DNA of 5,862 nucleotides from Oscillospiraceae bacterium (lineage in GTDB: Bacteria > Bacillota > Clostridia > Oscillospirales > Oscillospiraceae): contig JAJPXI010000074.1 of NCBI GenBank assembly GCA_021205585.1, forward strand, positions 1 to 5,862. The letters are read 5' to 3'. The notes under the pieces are model-generated. The model was not told where the DNA came from, ran no database searches, and worked only from the letters and a program-made list of their open reading frames with translations. Shown piece by piece: positions 4,814 to 5,862 of this stretch; position 1 is the first letter of the stretch, and every line of letters starts with the position of its first letter. Both the position numbers and the translations under genes were made by a program.

Positions 4814-4902
4814 TGGCGGAGCGGGTGGGATTCGAACCCACGAGCCCTTGCGGACTACCTGATTTCGAGTCAGGCCCGTTATGACCACTTCGATACCGCT
4901 CC
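4814..4902 (-). tRNA. tRNA-Ser (anticodon CGA), CCA encoded
   Basis: The 89-nt minus-strand gene folds as a class II tRNA: a 7-bp acceptor stem GGAGCGG/CCGCTCC, an anticodon arm CCTGA-CTCGAAA-TCAGG giving anticodon CGA, a long variable arm (AGTCC-GCAA-GGGCT), and a T arm GTGGG-TTCGAAT-CCCAC. The discriminator is G, as expected for serine, and the 3' CCA (4816-4814) is genome-encoded. It reads UCG, a codon likely to be common in this G+C-rich genome. It has its own promoter and terminator, and lies 65 bp downstream of metF. Confidence 0.97.
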
Positions 4903-4907
4903 ATGAC

Positions 4908-4931
4908 GCGCCCGCCGCCGGGCGGGGGCGC
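4908..4931 (-). other. G+C-rich hairpin in the tRNA 5' leader
   Basis: On the minus strand GCG-CC-CCCGCC, loop CGGC, GGCGGG-CGC forms a 6+3 bp stem with a CC bulge, ending five bases before the tRNA acceptor stem. No U-tract follows, so it is not a terminator for metF. It may shape RNase P processing of the precursor. Confidence 0.55.
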
Positions 4932-4942
4932 TTTGCTTATAT

Positions 4943-4971
4943 AGAGTACCTGAATTTTAAGGGTTTGTCAA
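4943..4971 (-). promoter_or_regulatory. Sigma-A promoter of tRNA-Ser
   Basis: On the minus strand a perfect TTGACA (4971-4966) is followed after 17 bp by TACTCT (4948-4943), with a likely start near 4936. The -35 hexamer overlaps the metF stop codon (TGA, 4970-4968). No terminator is seen between metF and the tRNA, so readthrough from metF may add to tRNA synthesis. Confidence 0.75.
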
Positions 4972-5862
4972 GATAAATCCAGAAGATTTTCACCCGGCTC
5001 CCCTTCGGTGATGGCCCGGATGATGCGGCTCATCAGGGCCACCCGGCTGAAGGGGGTCATCAGGTAGTAGCCGTGGCAGTAGGGGGCGGCAGCGGCGGCC
5101 ACCTGGCGGGAAATCTGGACGGCCAGCTCTTCGCAGGCCTCCCGATCCTTATCCCGGTAGAGCTGGATAATTTCATCGCAAACGTGGATGCCGGCGATTT
5201 CGTTGTTAAGAAAACAGGCGTTGCGATAGCTGACCACGGGGAAAATGCCGGCCAGCAGCTTGCCCCTCAGCGTCCGGCGGGCCAGCTTCAGGTTGTCCAG
5301 GGCCGTCTGGGACAGGATGGGCTGGGTCAGGAAGCCCTGGACGCCGCACGCCTCCTTTTCCGCGGCCAGCTTTAATTGGGCCTGGAAATTAGCGGCGTTC
5401 AGGTTGAGCGCGCCAAAAATCTGGAAGGGCACCGAGAGGGTGTCCTTGTTCAAATCGGAGACATAGCGGGCCAGCTTGCGGGAGTTGAAATTAAAGACGC
5501 TTTTCACCTGCTCCCGGTCTGCGGAGGGGATGGGGTCGCCGGTGACCAGCAGGATGTTATGTACCCCCTCCATGGACAGTCCCAGCAGCAGGGCCTTGGT
5601 GGCGTTCAGGTTCCGATCCCGGCAGGTCATGTGGGGCAGGGGTTCCACCCCCAGCTCCCGCTTGATCTTGCAGGCCAGCAGGCTGCTGTCCGCCCGGGGG
5701 CGGCCAATGGGACAGTCGGCGATGGTCACCGCGTCGGCCCCCGCCTGTTTCAGGGTACGCACCCCCTGGAGAAAGCCGTCGATGCGGTCGTCCGTGGGGG
5801 GATCCAGTTCCACGGCGATGACCCGCTTGCCCTGCTCCAGCAGCGCCCGGAGGGGGTTGTCC
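4968..5862 (-). CDS. metF: Methylenetetrahydrofolate reductase (MetF family), 5' end outside the window
   Basis: The frame is open to the right edge, giving 297 residues and a TGA at 4970-4968. The enzyme family reduces 5,10-methylene- to 5-methyl-tetrahydrofolate, using FAD, for methionine synthesis or, in acetogens, the Wood-Ljungdahl methyl branch. Hallmarks of the TIM-barrel fold are present in order: VIAVELDPP near the start, AGADAVTIAD, HMTCRDRN, NILLVTGDP, the GVQGFLTQPI strand, and LLAGIFPVVS. Homology begins only about 16 residues after the window edge, so either very few residues are missing (a standalone MetF), or this is the C-terminal half of a bifunctional homocysteine methyltransferase/MetF such as YitJ; the window cannot tell. 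An internal GTG at 5813 is not the start, because conserved residues lie upstream of it. The 5' neighbours are not visible. Confidence 0.92.
   Translation of the reverse strand, partial: DNPLRALLEQGKRVIAVELDPPTDDRIDGFLQGVRTLKQAGADAVTIADCPIGRPRADSSLLACKIKRELGVEPLPHMTCRDRNLNATKALLLGLSMEGVHNILLVTGDPIPSADREQVKSVFNFNSRKLARYVSDLNKDTLSVPFQIFGALNLNAANFQAQLKLAAEKEACGVQGFLTQPILSQTALDNLKLARRTLRGKLLAGIFPVVSYRNACFLNNEIAGIHVCDEIIQLYRDKDREACEELAVQISRQVAAAAAPYCHGYYLMTPFSRVALMSRIIRAITEGEPGENLLDLS

Noticed and set aside
4758..4825. Possible attachment site: GGAGCGGG both in the tRNA 3' end and at 4758-4765
   Set aside because: The match is only 8 bp of a G+C-rich word, with no integrase and no island between the copies.

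Overview
The window is about 60% G+C and probably comes from an endospore-forming Clostridia, most likely Oscillospiraceae-like (Flavonifractor/Lawsonibacter/Intestinimonas type). That placement is inferred from spoIIID behind a sigma-E-like promoter, Shine-Dalgarno sites of Firmicutes type, WG-repeat and COG0523 genes, and several TTG/GTG starts. All convincing protein genes and the tRNA are on the minus strand, so the window is best read from right to left. The one clear plus-strand unit is a short non-coding one.

Reading from the right edge: a 5'-truncated metF-type methylenetetrahydrofolate reductase (4968-5862) is followed by a tRNA-Ser(CGA) with encoded CCA, its own sigma-A promoter and a rho-independent terminator (4769-4971). 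Next is a gene-free stretch of about 440 bp (4328-4768). It holds three 11-bp-spaced TTCACA repeats resembling a PhoP box, a -10 hexamer, and a perfect 13-bp-stem terminator on the plus strand. Together these look like a transcription unit for a short RNA of roughly 120 nt with no downstream gene.

A divergent sigma-A promoter (4364-4392) then drives a three-gene minus-strand operon: a secreted, C-terminally membrane-anchored WG-repeat protein; a COG0523/CobW metal-GTPase with a very His-rich linker; and a second, divergent COG0523-like GTPase whose C-terminal half resembles DUF1980 (YcgQ/TIGR03943). Gene spacings are 9 bp and an 8-bp overlap. COG0523 proteins handle metals, often zinc, so a metal-homeostasis role is likely, but what the WG protein does there is unknown.

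An 80-bp palindromic MITE-like element follows the operon. Then come a sigma-E-like promoter and spoIIID, the mother-cell sporulation regulator. Downstream is a 60-bp palindrome abutting the spoIIID stop, a small ORF that may be a gene remnant, a terminator, a second dyad, and the promoter and first 27 codons of an unidentified gene running off the left edge. An exact 18-bp sequence occurs in inverted orientation at 403-420 and 4608-4625, flanking the spoIIID-to-WG block.
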